From: JANQEU01 sp965601455
GTDB lineage: Bacteria; Bacteroidota; Bacteroidia; Cytophagales; Cyclobacteriaceae
DNA: 64,000 nt
Direction of reading: 5' to 3'
Assembly: GCA_965601455.1 (NCBI GenBank)
Contig: OZ271831.1
Span: 3,968,001 to 4,032,000 of the forward strand
Shown here: in pieces, positions 43,584-53,118 of the stretch
How the letters are laid out: the number at the start of each line of letters is the position of its first letter
How positions within the stretch are numbered: the stretch's first letter is position 1
Notes under the pieces: model-generated
What the model was told of the DNA's origin: nothing
The model's database searches: none
Seen by the model: the letters and a program-made list of their open reading frames with translations, nothing else
Program-made: the position numbers and the translations under genes

Positions 43584-44000
43584 CTAATTACCCCTAGTTT
43601 CGGAAATCTCCAGAATGACGTCAAATTCCTCTTTCTGCACCGGTTGAACAGATAACCTGGAATTTCGAACCAAAACCATCTGAGTCAGTCTCTCATCATT
43701 CTTTATCTCTTCTAACGTAACCGGAGATTTAAGTTGAAATTCCGGTACGAAATCTACAACCACCCATCGGGTATCGCTAGTTGTGGGATCCTGATAGAAT
43801 TCTTTTACTACCCTGGCAACTCCAACCACTGACTTTTGATTGACGCTATGATAAAATAAGGCAAGGTCCCCTTCTTTCATCAATTTCATGTTGTTTCGAG
43901 CCTGGAAATTACGAACTCCATCCCAATGGTCTCTTCCCAATCGCACAAAGTCTTGCCAGGAATATGTGTTTGGTTCAGATTTTATTAACCAATAATTCAT
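43584..44000 (-). CDS. EVE-domain protein
   Basis: 138 residues. NYWLIKSEPNTYSWQDF, WDGVRNFQARNNMKLMKEGDLALFYHS and VGVARVVKEFYQDP are hallmarks of the EVE (PUA-like) fold, which binds modified nucleobases such as methylated cytosine. The role in this organism is unknown. It is the first gene of a minus-strand run that reaches pyrB. Confidence 0.92.
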   Translation of the reverse strand: MNYWLIKSEPNTYSWQDFVRLGRDHWDGVRNFQARNNMKLMKEGDLALFYHSVNQKSVVGVARVVKEFYQDPTTSDTRWVVVDFVPEFQLKSPVTLEEIKNDERLTQMVLVRNSRLSVQPVQKEEFDVILEISETRGN

Positions 44001-44074
44001 ATCTACCTTTCAACTTTGTTTATGTTCACAAGTAGAATTAAAATCGGGCACATTGCTTTAGATTTTAGAGTCCA

Positions 44075-45088
44075 ATGAAAATTGTAATCATACGCTTCTC
44101 TTCTATAGGAGACATCGTTCTCACAACTCCCATAATTCGTGCAATTAAAACACAACTTTCAAAAGTTGAGTTGCATTACGTTACAAAACCTGAATACGCA
44201 GATATTATTGAAAACAATCCTTACGTCGATAAGGTACACGTGCTGGATGGTAGCTTGTTTTCATTGATAGGAAAGTTGATAAGCGAACGCTTCGACTTTA
44301 TTTGTGACTTACATAACAATCTGCGAACAAGGATTGTCAGAATGTTCTTAAACTCCCCCGGAAGAGGATTTCCAAAGATTAACATTGAAAAGTGGATCAT
44401 GGTGAATACAAAGGTTGATCGTCTTCCTCCTAAGCATATAGTCGATCGATACTTTGAAACACTGCGTGATTTCACCATCGAGCAAGATGAAAAAGGCCTT
44501 GAGTATTACATTCCTGATAAAGATGAAGTTGAAATGGAATGGTTACCCAAAGAATTCTCTACTGGTTTCTATACGGTTGTGATAGGTGCTAAACATTTCA
44601 CCAAAAGATTACCTACTCAAAAAATCATTGAACTTTGTGATAGGATTAACAAGCCCGTTGTACTACTAGGAGGTAAGGAAGAGACCGCAATTGGTGAGGA
44701 GATTGAGAAGTTTTTTGAAAAAGACCAAAATAACCCGGAGACTGAAGAATCTCTTCACAGGGACTTAGGTAAGAAAGCGGTAGTTTTCAATGGATGTGGG
44801 AAGTTCAATCTAAATCAGTCAGCTTCTTTAATCAAGAACTCCGGTGCCGTTTTCTCTCATGACACGGGATTAATGCATATTGCCGCTGCGTTCAATAAGA
44901 AAGTATTCTCTATCTGGGGAAATACCATCCCGAAATTCGGAATGTATCCTTACAAGACGTCCTTTGTAGTCTTTGAAAATAACAAGATCAACTGCAGACC
45001 CTGCACCAAATTGGGGTACAGCAAATGTCCAAAAGGTCATTTTAAATGTATGAATGATATCACATTTGACTTTTACCTTCCAGACTGA
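44075..45088 (+). CDS. GT9-family glycosyltransferase (heptosyltransferase-like)
   Basis: 337 residues with two Rossmann domains. The N-terminus IIRFSSIGDIVLTTPIIRAI is the classic GT9 start, and SHDTGLMHIAAAFNKKVFSIWG is the donor-site motif. The family adds heptose or similar sugars to lipid A core; here the sugar is not known. A cysteine-rich tail (CRPCTKLGYSKCPKGHFKC) is typical of GT9 in this phylum. It starts a chain of four genes joined by one-base overlaps. Confidence 0.88.
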   Translation: MKIVIIRFSSIGDIVLTTPIIRAIKTQLSKVELHYVTKPEYADIIENNPYVDKVHVLDGSLFSLIGKLISERFDFICDLHNNLRTRIVRMFLNSPGRGFPKINIEKWIMVNTKVDRLPPKHIVDRYFETLRDFTIEQDEKGLEYYIPDKDEVEMEWLPKEFSTGFYTVVIGAKHFTKRLPTQKIIELCDRINKPVVLLGGKEETAIGEEIEKFFEKDQNNPETEESLHRDLGKKAVVFNGCGKFNLNQSASLIKNSGAVFSHDTGLMHIAAAFNKKVFSIWGNTIPKFGMYPYKTSFVVFENNKINCRPCTKLGYSKCPKGHFKCMNDITFDFYLPD

Positions 45089-45585
45089 TGAGAACATTAT
45101 ATGTCATTAGGCATGCCAAATCCTCCTGGACTTATCCTCACCTTGAAGACTATGATCGCCCTCTTGGTGTCCGGGGAAGAAGGGATGTGGTGAAGATGGC
45201 GAAATATGTAAAGAGAAACCTAAAAGCACCGGAGTTGATTCTAACAAGCCCCGCATCCCGGGCATTCAACACAGCTTTATTCATCGCAGACGGTTGGTCA
45301 GTACCTGAAGAAAAGGTAGTAACAGAGGCCCGTTTCTATCATGCAGATGACGATGAAATAATACAGGTTATAGCCAATCAAAAAGATTACGATATTCTCG
45401 CTGTAGCTGGTCACAATCCCGGACTTACCCAGCTAGTGAATGCCCTAACTTCCGGGAGCTATATTGACAATCTACCAACCTGCGGGATTGTTGGAATTCA
45501 ATTTCCAATTGAGAGCTGGGATGAAATTGAACACACTCAGGGAGAGCAGAAATTCTTTATCACTCCGAAATCAATTCCAAAGTAA
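45088..45585 (+). CDS. SixA-like histidine phosphatase
   Basis: 165 residues. The RHG motif is RHAKSSW near the N-terminus, with YDRPLGVRGRRDV and the second histidine in AGHNPGL, as in SixA phosphohistidine phosphatases. E. coli SixA dephosphorylates histidine phosphotransfer proteins. The target here is unknown. It starts at the last base of the GT9 stop (TGATG), so translation is probably coupled. Confidence 0.9.
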   Translation: MRTLYVIRHAKSSWTYPHLEDYDRPLGVRGRRDVVKMAKYVKRNLKAPELILTSPASRAFNTALFIADGWSVPEEKVVTEARFYHADDDEIIQVIANQKDYDILAVAGHNPGLTQLVNALTSGSYIDNLPTCGIVGIQFPIESWDEIEHTQGEQKFFITPKSIPK

Positions 45586-46454
45586 TGATCTATCAAATAG
45601 CCAGTCCTAATCTCACCGCAAAGATAGATTCCAATGGTGCTGAACTAGTTTCACTTGTAGATAACTCAAGTCAACAGGAATTCATCTGGCAAGCTGATCC
45701 CTCACATTGGGGAAGACATGCACCCGTTCTTTTTCCTATAGTGGGAAGGTTAAAGGACGATGAATTTGTTTTCGAGGGCAAATCTTATACTATGAAACAG
45801 CACGGGTTTGCAAGGGATATGGAATTCGAGAAGATTGCTGGTGATGACCGCTCCTGTGAATTTCTTCTCACTTCCAATGATGAAACATTGAACGTTTATC
45901 CTTTCCAATGGGATCTTTATATCTCCTATTCACTGACGGACAATGCGCTTACAGTCGAGTATAAAGTTATCAATAAATCGAAGGGAGAACTCTGGTTTTC
46001 ACTGGGTACCCATCCAGCGTTTAATTGCCCACTTTCCGATCGGGAGGATCGTTCTGACTACTCTCTGCTATTTAACAAAAATGAAACGAAGGAAAGTCAG
46101 TTAATCGTTGATGGAATACGTACAAACGAGACGAAGAAAGTATTCAGCAGACCTGGTGAATTACAAATAGTCGAAACATTATTCGATCAAGATGCTTTGA
46201 TTTTCTCGGACCTCGTTTCTTCATCTGTGTCATTGAGTAAAGGAGATCAGGAATTTATCAAAGTAGAGTTCGAAGGCTTCCCTTACCTTGGTATTTGGTC
46301 GAAAAACAGAACATCACCTTTTGTTTGTATTGAACCCTGGTACGGAATAGCTGATCATCAGAGCCATGATAAAAACCTAAAGACGAAAGAAGGGATTAAC
46401 AAGTTAAATGAAGGAGGTACTTTTACCTGCTTCAAGAAAATTGAAATCATTTGA
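45585..46454 (+). CDS. Aldose 1-epimerase family protein
   Basis: 289 residues of galactose mutarotase-like fold. GAELVSLVD at the N-terminus, the catalytic-region histidine in TMKQHGFARDMEF and the second in SLGTHPAFNCP are visible. It probably interconverts anomers of a sugar or sugar phosphate (LacX-like group). It overlaps SixA by one base (TAATG) and the ATP-grasp gene by one base (TGATG). Confidence 0.87.
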   Translation: MIYQIASPNLTAKIDSNGAELVSLVDNSSQQEFIWQADPSHWGRHAPVLFPIVGRLKDDEFVFEGKSYTMKQHGFARDMEFEKIAGDDRSCEFLLTSNDETLNVYPFQWDLYISYSLTDNALTVEYKVINKSKGELWFSLGTHPAFNCPLSDREDRSDYSLLFNKNETKESQLIVDGIRTNETKKVFSRPGELQIVETLFDQDALIFSDLVSSSVSLSKGDQEFIKVEFEGFPYLGIWSKNRTSPFVCIEPWYGIADHQSHDKNLKTKEGINKLNEGGTFTCFKKIEII

Positions 46455-47365
46455 TGAGTAGGAGATTCGACCTGACTATTTTAACAGCAGATAAATTTCT
46501 GGATCCTGGGATACAAGACAGCGAGAGCGTAATTGCATCTTCGGAACACAGGTTGATGCAAGAAGCACTCGATAAGGTAAATATCAGTCATACAGTAAGA
46601 AGCTGGTCAGATCCACATTTCGACTGGCCGTCTACCAGATATGCCATTTTTAGAACAACATGGGATTACTTCGAGAAATTGGATCATTTTATCCGATGGA
46701 TGGGTAGAACTTCAAAGCAAACTAACTTCATCAATGAATTCAAACTAACACAATGGAACCTTGACAAGCACTATTTACTTGATTTACATAGTCGCGGTAT
46801 CCCAATTGTTCCCACTCATTTCTTAAAGCCACTCACACGAACTAGCCTTCGCGAGGAACTAGTAAATCAGGGTTGGGAGCGAGATGCTATTCTTAAACCC
46901 TCCATTTCTGCATCCAGTAAGCATACCTACCATTTAAAAGAATCCAATATTGAAAATCATGAAGGAATCTTCCAGAGGCTCTTACGATCAGAATCGTTAA
47001 TGCTTCAGCCGTTTATTCAAAGTGTGGTGGATAAGGGAGAAATATCACTCATGGTGATGGATGGTAAATTCTCTCATGCAGTAATCAAGAGACCAAAATT
47101 TGGTGATTTCAGAGTGCAGTCTGATTTTGGCGGAACAGCTGAGAAATTCTTACCCGATACCAGTACCATTGAGATGGCAGAGAAAGTAGTTGAAGCGTGT
47201 CCAATTGTACCCGTTTATGCCCGTGTTGATTTTGTCTGGGACAAAAACGGGGATCTATTACTTTCCGAGTTGGAACTCATTGAACCGGAGCTTTTCTTAC
47301 GATACGACACAGAAAGCCCTGGTCGCCTGGCGAAAGCCATCGAAAAACACATCAATAAATCCTGA
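46454..47365 (+). CDS. ATP-grasp domain protein
   Basis: About 303 residues from the ATG at 46454; a TTG at 46451 would add one. It has a pre-ATP-grasp domain (about 1-100, DWPSTRYAIFRTTWDYF), then DAILKPSISASSKHTY (ATP lysine) and YARVDFVWDKNGDLLLSELELIEPELF with the metal-binding acidic residues. Related to RimK- or D-Ala-ligase-like enzymes that join a carboxylate to an amine. The substrate is unknown. Confidence 0.8.
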   Translation: MSRRFDLTILTADKFLDPGIQDSESVIASSEHRLMQEALDKVNISHTVRSWSDPHFDWPSTRYAIFRTTWDYFEKLDHFIRWMGRTSKQTNFINEFKLTQWNLDKHYLLDLHSRGIPIVPTHFLKPLTRTSLREELVNQGWERDAILKPSISASSKHTYHLKESNIENHEGIFQRLLRSESLMLQPFIQSVVDKGEISLMVMDGKFSHAVIKRPKFGDFRVQSDFGGTAEKFLPDTSTIEMAEKVVEACPIVPVYARVDFVWDKNGDLLLSELELIEPELFLRYDTESPGRLAKAIEKHINKS

Positions 47366-47389
47366 AATTAACTGAGTTCTAGGTGGTTC

Positions 47390-47632
47390 TTACTTAGGGT
47401 TGGCCTTTTTGACCACTATGGTGCGACGATCAAATTCCTTCTCGTTAAGTTCCTCGATCGCATTCAATGCCTCACTATCGTTTGGCATTTCAATAAATCC
47501 GAAACCTTTAGATCTCCCCGTATCCCTGTCCATTATAATTTTTACAGAATCAACATCTCCGTAATCTTCAAATAGTTTTCTCAGGGACTCTTCGCTTGTG
47601 CCATAATTAAGCCTGGCAACAAAAATATTCAT
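47390..47632 (-). CDS. RRM-type RNA-binding protein
   Basis: 80 residues making up a single RNA-recognition motif. RNP2 is NIFVARLNYG and RNP1 is RSKGFGFIEM. Such small RRM proteins in Bacteroidota are abundant and bind single-stranded RNA, probably acting in post-transcriptional regulation in place of Hfq. It is transcribed alone and converges on the ATP-grasp gene. Confidence 0.93.
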   Translation of the reverse strand: MNIFVARLNYGTSEESLRKLFEDYGDVDSVKIIMDRDTGRSKGFGFIEMPNDSEALNAIEELNEKEFDRRTIVVKKANPK

Positions 47633-47774
47633 ATGAAAAAAAATTAAGTAAAGGTCTTAAGTTCAAAGGACCCATACTATAAAATAGAAAAGATCGAATG
47701 AATTCTTAACCGACAATTAAGGGTAAATGTAGACCAATTAATTCAAAAAAATTAACAGATGTCCCAATTGTCAC

Positions 47775-48221
47775 TTAAGCGAATCGGAGAAGATCTGGAT
47801 CCGTGTCCGTCAACAATCCTGAGAAAATTCCCATCAAATCATCAAAATCCCATGGTTTAGTGACAAACCCATGAATGCCAAAGCTTTCGACAGCTTCTTT
47901 TAATTCATCTCTTTTGATAAATCCTGAAAGAATCATTCTCCTTATTTCCGGATTGTATTCGTGTACCTCTCTGAGGAGATCGGTACCTAGCAAGTGTGGC
48001 ATCCTGTGATCCGAAACAACAATGTTTATTTTTTCACTCTTAACGATCTCCATGGCTTCCATGGGATTCAGTGCCGTATAAACGTTGTAAAAACGTCTGA
48101 ATGTGGTTCTAAATCCTCTAAGGTTTGGAGATTCATCGTCCACATACAATATGGAGTGCTCTTTTTGACGACGGGCTTTCCTTTCAAGCCGTCTTTGTGC
48201 GATTGATCCGGTATCTTCCAT
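47775..48221 (-). CDS. Stand-alone receiver-domain response regulator
   Basis: 148 residues with only a receiver domain. The acidic pair D28/D29, the phospho-acceptor D71 in VVSDHRMPH, S99 and K122 in TKPW are in place. An N-terminal basic extension (about 1-22, RRLERKARRQK) and a short tail flank it. No output domain or adjacent kinase is present, so it probably works by protein contact, in the CheY manner. Confidence 0.87.
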   Translation of the reverse strand: MEDTGSIAQRRLERKARRQKEHSILYVDDESPNLRGFRTTFRRFYNVYTALNPMEAMEIVKSEKINIVVSDHRMPHLLGTDLLREVHEYNPEIRRMILSGFIKRDELKEAVESFGIHGFVTKPWDFDDLMGIFSGLLTDTDPDLLRFA

Positions 48222-48390
48222 AGCAGGTTAATTCTACCTCAATTTATCAATAGCATTCAAAGGAGAATAACAGAACTACCGAAACATGAAAAATCGTGGG
48301 GTGAATAGGTTTATAGCTTGAGTGATCAGGGTATTCCAATATCCCTTAAGACCCGGAAATCCTTTTACAAATTCAATGAATTGCAGTGAT

Positions 48391-48852
48391 TCAGTCTTTT
48401 TCAGAGTCTTCGTTACCGTTGTTTTCGTCTTCTTCCTTGACCTCTTTATTTGGAACGCCATTCAACAAACTCTCATCGATCTCCACCAATTGCGTATACC
48501 AACTAACTAGTTTCTTGATATCGGAAAGGTAAACTCGATCCTCATCATATTCCGGTAGCACAAACTTCAAAAATGACTTAAATTCATCGGCATCAGAAGA
48601 AGAAGACAATCCGGTATCACCTGAAAATTCCTCATGAATTTTCTTGAGTACTTCAGACAACATTATTGAACCCTCACCATCTGTGGTGTAAATGCTAATG
48701 TCTGAAAGAATAGATACTTTGGAGTGAGCCCCAACAACCAACTTTTTATTGCTTCCATCAAGAGTTTCGAGAATAGCTCCAGTGCGAGTAGGTTTAAGAA
48801 TTTTAAACAACCCACTTTTACCAGATACGGCGGCAATATCACTTAATTCCAT
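48391..48852 (-). CDS. DUF5606 protein
   Basis: 153 residues. The N-terminal region (MELSDIAAVSGKSGLFKILKPTRTG) matches DUF5606, a small barrel-like domain confined mostly to Bacteroidota and of unknown role. The tail is very acidic (EVKEEDENNGNEDSEKD). It is cytoplasmic by sequence. It lies 31 bases downstream of engB on the same strand, so the two may be co-transcribed. Confidence 0.85.
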   Translation of the reverse strand: MELSDIAAVSGKSGLFKILKPTRTGAILETLDGSNKKLVVGAHSKVSILSDISIYTTDGEGSIMLSEVLKKIHEEFSGDTGLSSSSDADEFKSFLKFVLPEYDEDRVYLSDIKKLVSWYTQLVEIDESLLNGVPNKEVKEEDENNGNEDSEKD

Positions 48853-48883
48853 GCAATCTAAATTTTCGCAAAACTAGAATATT

Positions 48884-49504
48884 TTAGAACTCAATCGATT
48901 GATTAATTCTATTGATGTAATCTAATACTTCAGCTTTACCCATTCCTGATTGTGAGGAGGTCTGTATAATGGGTGGTAATTCCTCCCATTGTTTGGATAA
49001 AACTTTTCGATAATTAGCCATATTTTTCTGGGCTACGGTCTTCCCAAGTTTGTCGGACTTTGTGAAAACAATTGAAAACGGAATCTGCTTAATTCCTAGA
49101 TCATTCATGAAGTCCAAATCAATCTTTTGGGGATCATGTCTTACGTCAACTAAAACGAATACATTGCTCAGGGTACGGCGCATCTCCAGATACTCATTAA
49201 TCATCAATTTCCATTTTCTTTTGTCTGTCTTACTTACTTGAGCCCAACCGTATCCGGGTAAGTCGACCAGATACCACTTATCATTGATAAGAAAGTGATT
49301 GATTAACTGAGTTTTACCTGGTGTGCCGCTTGTTTTCGCCAGTTTCTTCCGTCCGGTAAGCATATTGATCAGCGAGGACTTACCCACATTTGAACGGCCT
49401 ATAAATGCGTATTCAGGCATTTTTTCCGGTGGACACTCACTTAATTGAGAGCTGCTTTTAACAAATTCAGCGGATTTGATATTTACCATGGAATTAAATG
49501 GCAC
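48884..49504 (-). CDS. yihA: Ribosome biogenesis GTP-binding protein YihA/YsxC (EngB)
   Basis: 206 residues. The G motifs are all clear: GRSNVGKSSLIN (G1), DLPGYGWAQ (G3) and TKSDKLG (G4). EngB is a GTPase needed for assembly of the large ribosomal subunit. It is divergent from ubiE across a 43-base gap that must hold both promoters. Confidence 0.94.
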   Translation of the reverse strand: MPFNSMVNIKSAEFVKSSSQLSECPPEKMPEYAFIGRSNVGKSSLINMLTGRKKLAKTSGTPGKTQLINHFLINDKWYLVDLPGYGWAQVSKTDKRKWKLMINEYLEMRRTLSNVFVLVDVRHDPQKIDLDFMNDLGIKQIPFSIVFTKSDKLGKTVAQKNMANYRKVLSKQWEELPPIIQTSSQSGMGKAEVLDYINRINQSIEF

Positions 49505-49547
49505 TAAAAGTCATCGCCTGTAGTTATTGACGTAATATTGCGGAGCG

Positions 49548-50270
49548 ATGACAGTAGTACCATACAAAGATAAGGAAGCAGGGAAAAAGGAACAGGTAGC
49601 GGAGATGTTTGACAACATCAGCCCTCAGTATGATTTTCTGAATCATTTTTTGAGTCTTGGAATAGACATCATATGGCGAAAAAAAGCCATTAAACTTTTA
49701 CAATCAGATCAACCTAAAACAATCCTGGATGTTGCAACTGGAACGGCTGATTTTGCCATCAGTAGTTTATCTCTACAGCCTGATCATGTTACAGGTGTTG
49801 ATATTTCAGCAGGAATGCTTGAAGTAGGAAGAAAAAAACTGGAGAAGAAAGGGTTGAATCATATTATTGATCTTAAACAGGCGGACTCAGAAGGTCTTCC
49901 ATTTGAGGATAATAAATTCGACGCTGTGATCGTTGCATTCGGTGTAAGGAATTTCGAGAATCTGGAAAATGGCTTACGGGATATGTTCAGAGTTTTGAAA
50001 GAGGGAGGTAAAGTGGTGATCCTGGAATTCTCAAAACCGAAAGCTTTTCCATTCAAGCAGATCTACCAATTTTATTTTCGTTGGATTTTACCTAAAATTG
50101 GTCGCATTGTTTCTAAGGATAGAGCAGCCTACACTTATCTTCCGGATTCTGTAGGTGCATTTCCAGATGGGGAGGACTTTTTGGGTGTACTAAATAAAAT
50201 TGGATTTCAAAACACACAATGCAGACCGCTTACACTAGGTATAAGTTCGATATACACAGGTACAAAATAA
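49548..50270 (+). CDS. ubiE: Demethylmenaquinone methyltransferase UbiE/MenG
   Basis: 240 residues of class I SAM methyltransferase. MFDNISPQYDFLNHFLSLGID, LDVATGTADFAI and the VAFGVRNFENL motif match UbiE/MenG, which methylates demethylmenaquinone at the last step. Since the phylum uses menaquinone, MenG function is expected. A TAATATTG box lies only eight bases before the start. Its last 52 bases overlap porT. Confidence 0.94.
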   Translation: MTVVPYKDKEAGKKEQVAEMFDNISPQYDFLNHFLSLGIDIIWRKKAIKLLQSDQPKTILDVATGTADFAISSLSLQPDHVTGVDISAGMLEVGRKKLEKKGLNHIIDLKQADSEGLPFEDNKFDAVIVAFGVRNFENLENGLRDMFRVLKEGGKVVILEFSKPKAFPFKQIYQFYFRWILPKIGRIVSKDRAAYTYLPDSVGAFPDGEDFLGVLNKIGFQNTQCRPLTLGISSIYTGTK

Positions 50271-50998
50271 GTGTTCTTTGTGGTCTGTTGATCTTATTTT
50301 CTTTTAACCTATCTGCACAACAGAGGAAAACAGAGCATTTACTTGACTACGATAACCAATGGATCCACTATGGATTCTTGATGGGTGTACACAATTCCCA
50401 ATATCGCATAAAGTTCAACGATAATTTCACCTCTCCAACGCAAGACAGTCTACAAAACATAGTCCCTTCGTCAAACGGTGGATTCAAATTAGGCTTCGTG
50501 GTCAATATTTATCTGTTTCAGTACCTAAACTTCCGAATCCTTCCCACAGTCGCTTTTTACGAATTTGACCTCAACTATCACTATACAGACGGTCAGCCAG
50601 TTTTAAGGGAACTCAAAGACGCGACGATGATGGAGTTACCCTTACTTTTCAAATACAAATCCGTCCGCCGAATCAATACAGCCATGTATTTATTGGGTGG
50701 AATCAATCCTTCCCTTGAAGCTGCCGGACGTGGAGATGAGGGTGGTACATTCGAAAAGCTTGAACTGAAAAATGCCAACCTCGCAGTGGAAGTAGGTGCC
50801 GGATTTGATATCTATTTCGAATATTTTAAGTTTTCCCCTGAAGTTCGATATTCATTTGGAGTTCGGAACATGCTGGAAGATGAAAGGAATAAATTCAGTA
50901 ATAATTTATCGACTCTAAGAACCCATAATTTCGGGGTATTCATCACCTTTGAAGGAAGTCCGAACTACTTCAAGAAAAAGAAGAAACGGTCCATTTAA
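50219..50998 (+). CDS. porT: PorT-like type IX secretion outer-membrane protein
   Basis: 259 residues. After a long basic N-region comes a signal peptide (about 17-34, ending LSAQ). The core strand pattern (DNQWIHYGFLMGVHNSQYRIKFND) and the C-terminal barrel-like strands match PorT/SprT, an outer-membrane protein required for type IX secretion and gliding. Position after ubiE is common in the phylum. No other in-frame start is suitable, so the 52-base overlap with ubiE appears real. Confidence 0.82.
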   Translation: MQTAYTRYKFDIHRYKISVLCGLLILFSFNLSAQQRKTEHLLDYDNQWIHYGFLMGVHNSQYRIKFNDNFTSPTQDSLQNIVPSSNGGFKLGFVVNIYLFQYLNFRILPTVAFYEFDLNYHYTDGQPVLRELKDATMMELPLLFKYKSVRRINTAMYLLGGINPSLEAAGRGDEGGTFEKLELKNANLAVEVGAGFDIYFEYFKFSPEVRYSFGVRNMLEDERNKFSNNLSTLRTHNFGVFITFEGSPNYFKKKKKRSI

Positions 50999-51032
50999 GT
51001 CTTTTTGACATTTACAAAATCATTAACCCATT

Positions 51033-51797
51033 ATGAAACCCATTGCCCTGATTACCGGATCCACAAGTGGAATTGGCGAGGCTTGTGCCCGAATATTGGC
51101 TGACAAGTATTTTCTCATATTATGTGGTCGAAGAGAAGATCGGTTAGAAAAACTTGCAAATGAACTGAGAGTACGCACAGATATCCACACTTTATCCTTC
51201 GATGTCCGAAACCGGATGGATACTCTGAATGCCATTGGGAATCTGCCAAGAAGCTGGCAATATGTCGACGTATTAATCAATAACGCCGGTAATGCTCACG
51301 GACTTGATACTATTGAAGATGGAGATGTAGACGATTGGGATGCAATGATAGATATCAATGTAAAAGGACTCTTGTATGTATCAAAGGCGATCATTCCATT
51401 AATGGTGGAGAGAAAATCAGGACACATCATAAATATTGGATCGCTAGCTGGCGTAGATGTGTATCCCAAAGGCAATGTGTACAATGCTTCAAAGTTTGCT
51501 GTTGATGCCTTAACGAAGGGCATGCGAATGGATTTGAATCCCCATGGAATTAAAGTATCAGAAGTTAAACCTGGACTGGTGGAAACGGAATTTTCTGAAG
51601 TCAGGTTTAAGGGAGACAAAGAAAAAGCCAAGCAAGTGTACAACGGGTTTACACCATTGTACGCAGAAGATATTGCAGAAGTAATCCGATTTGTGGTCAC
51701 TCGTCCTTCGCATGTGAACGTGGCAGATATGTTAGTACTGCCAACTGCACAGGCATCTTCCAAAATTATTAACAAGTCAACGAGCTCTGATGGCTAA
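51033..51797 (+). CDS. SDR-family NAD(P)-dependent oxidoreductase
   Basis: 254 residues with the Rossmann TGSTSGIGEACA (about 8-19), the INNAGNAHG strand and the catalytic serine and YNASK. It matches the YdfG group, which reduces 3-hydroxy acids or aldehydes, but the substrate here is open. It overlaps the saccharopine dehydrogenase gene by eight bases, so they are likely co-transcribed. Confidence 0.9.
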   Translation: MKPIALITGSTSGIGEACARILADKYFLILCGRREDRLEKLANELRVRTDIHTLSFDVRNRMDTLNAIGNLPRSWQYVDVLINNAGNAHGLDTIEDGDVDDWDAMIDINVKGLLYVSKAIIPLMVERKSGHIINIGSLAGVDVYPKGNVYNASKFAVDALTKGMRMDLNPHGIKVSEVKPGLVETEFSEVRFKGDKEKAKQVYNGFTPLYAEDIAEVIRFVVTRPSHVNVADMLVLPTAQASSKIINKSTSSDG

Positions 51798-53118
51798 GAT
51801 CTTAATATTGGGTGCAGGTAGGTCCAGCACCTCCCTAATACAGTACCTGTCTCAAAACAAGGATCAATATCAATGGTCAATTACCATTGGTGAGATTAAT
51901 GTAGAAATGGCAAAGGGGAAATTCCCTGATATCCCCGTTATACAATTTACTATTGAAGATCATGAGCCAGCCAAAGAGTTGATTCAAGAACATGACTTGA
52001 TCATTAGCATGTTGCCTGCTCATCTTCATATTAAGGTTGCTGAAATCTGTGCTGATCTAGGTAAGCACCTCCTGACAGCAAGCTATCTCAAAGACGATAT
52101 TAAGGATCTTGATGAAAAATTTCGATCGAAGGGTGCTTTATGTCTGATGGAAACCGGACTTGATCCTGGGCTTGATCATATGTCCGCCATGAAAGTGCTC
52201 AATCGAATCAAAGCGGAAGATGGAGTACTTACTGGCTTCGAAACATTTACGGGAGGACTCCTGGCCGAGAATAAAGAGAAAGACAACCCCTGGCACTATA
52301 AATTCACCTGGAATCCCAGGAATGTAGTTATGGCGGGAACTGGATATGTAAAATTTATTCAAGAAGGCAGATTTAAATACATTCCTTATCACCAGCTATT
52401 TGCAAGGACAGAAGTCATTCATATACCTGGACATGGATATTTCGAGGGATATGGAAATCGGGATTCGCTTATCTATCTGGACCAATACAACTTACACGGG
52501 ATCAAAACACTGTACCGAGGTACTCTTCGTCGTCCTGGTTTTTGTCGGGCCTGGAATATTTTCGTTCAACTTGGAGCGACCGACGATAGCTATCAGATGG
52601 AGCGGGTGGACCAGATGACTCACCGTCAGTTCATCAATTCCTTTCTCAGCTATAACCCATACGATTCCGTAGAACTAAAACTTGCTCATTATCTAAATCT
52701 TGGTCTTGAGTCTGAGGAAATGTTTAAACTTAAATGGTTGGGTATGTTTGAAGATGAGCTAGTAGGTTTGGACAAGGGAACCCCAGCACAAGTACTTGAG
52801 CATATCCTAAAAAAGAAGTGGTCACTTGACCCTACAGACAGAGACATGATTGTAATGTGGCACAAGTTCGATTTTATCGTCAAAGACCATCCAAAGCAAA
52901 TACAGTCACATATGGTGGTCATTGGTGAAAATGAAGTAGATACGGCCATGTCGAAAACCGTTGGACTCCCACTAGGAATCGCTGCTAAACATGTACTTAC
53001 CGGTGAAATCAAAGAAACCGGTATTCATATTCCAACTAGTCCTGGTATTTACGAACCAATTTTGAAAGAACTCGCTTCAATCGGATTCGAGTTTATGGAA
53101 CGAGAAACAATTAGTTAA
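51790..53118 (+). CDS. Saccharopine dehydrogenase family protein
   Basis: 442 residues. The N-terminal Rossmann motif is ILGAGRSSTSLIQYL, and the C-terminal domain contains LMETGLDPGLDHMSAMK and the ETFTGGL segment found in lysine-catabolic saccharopine reductases. It may act in lysine degradation or a related amino-acid step. It is full length and abuts the convergent methyltransferase gene with no gap. Confidence 0.86.
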   Translation: MAKILILGAGRSSTSLIQYLSQNKDQYQWSITIGEINVEMAKGKFPDIPVIQFTIEDHEPAKELIQEHDLIISMLPAHLHIKVAEICADLGKHLLTASYLKDDIKDLDEKFRSKGALCLMETGLDPGLDHMSAMKVLNRIKAEDGVLTGFETFTGGLLAENKEKDNPWHYKFTWNPRNVVMAGTGYVKFIQEGRFKYIPYHQLFARTEVIHIPGHGYFEGYGNRDSLIYLDQYNLHGIKTLYRGTLRRPGFCRAWNIFVQLGATDDSYQMERVDQMTHRQFINSFLSYNPYDSVELKLAHYLNLGLESEEMFKLKWLGMFEDELVGLDKGTPAQVLEHILKKKWSLDPTDRDMIVMWHKFDFIVKDHPKQIQSHMVVIGENEVDTAMSKTVGLPLGIAAKHVLTGEIKETGIHIPTSPGIYEPILKELASIGFEFMERETIS

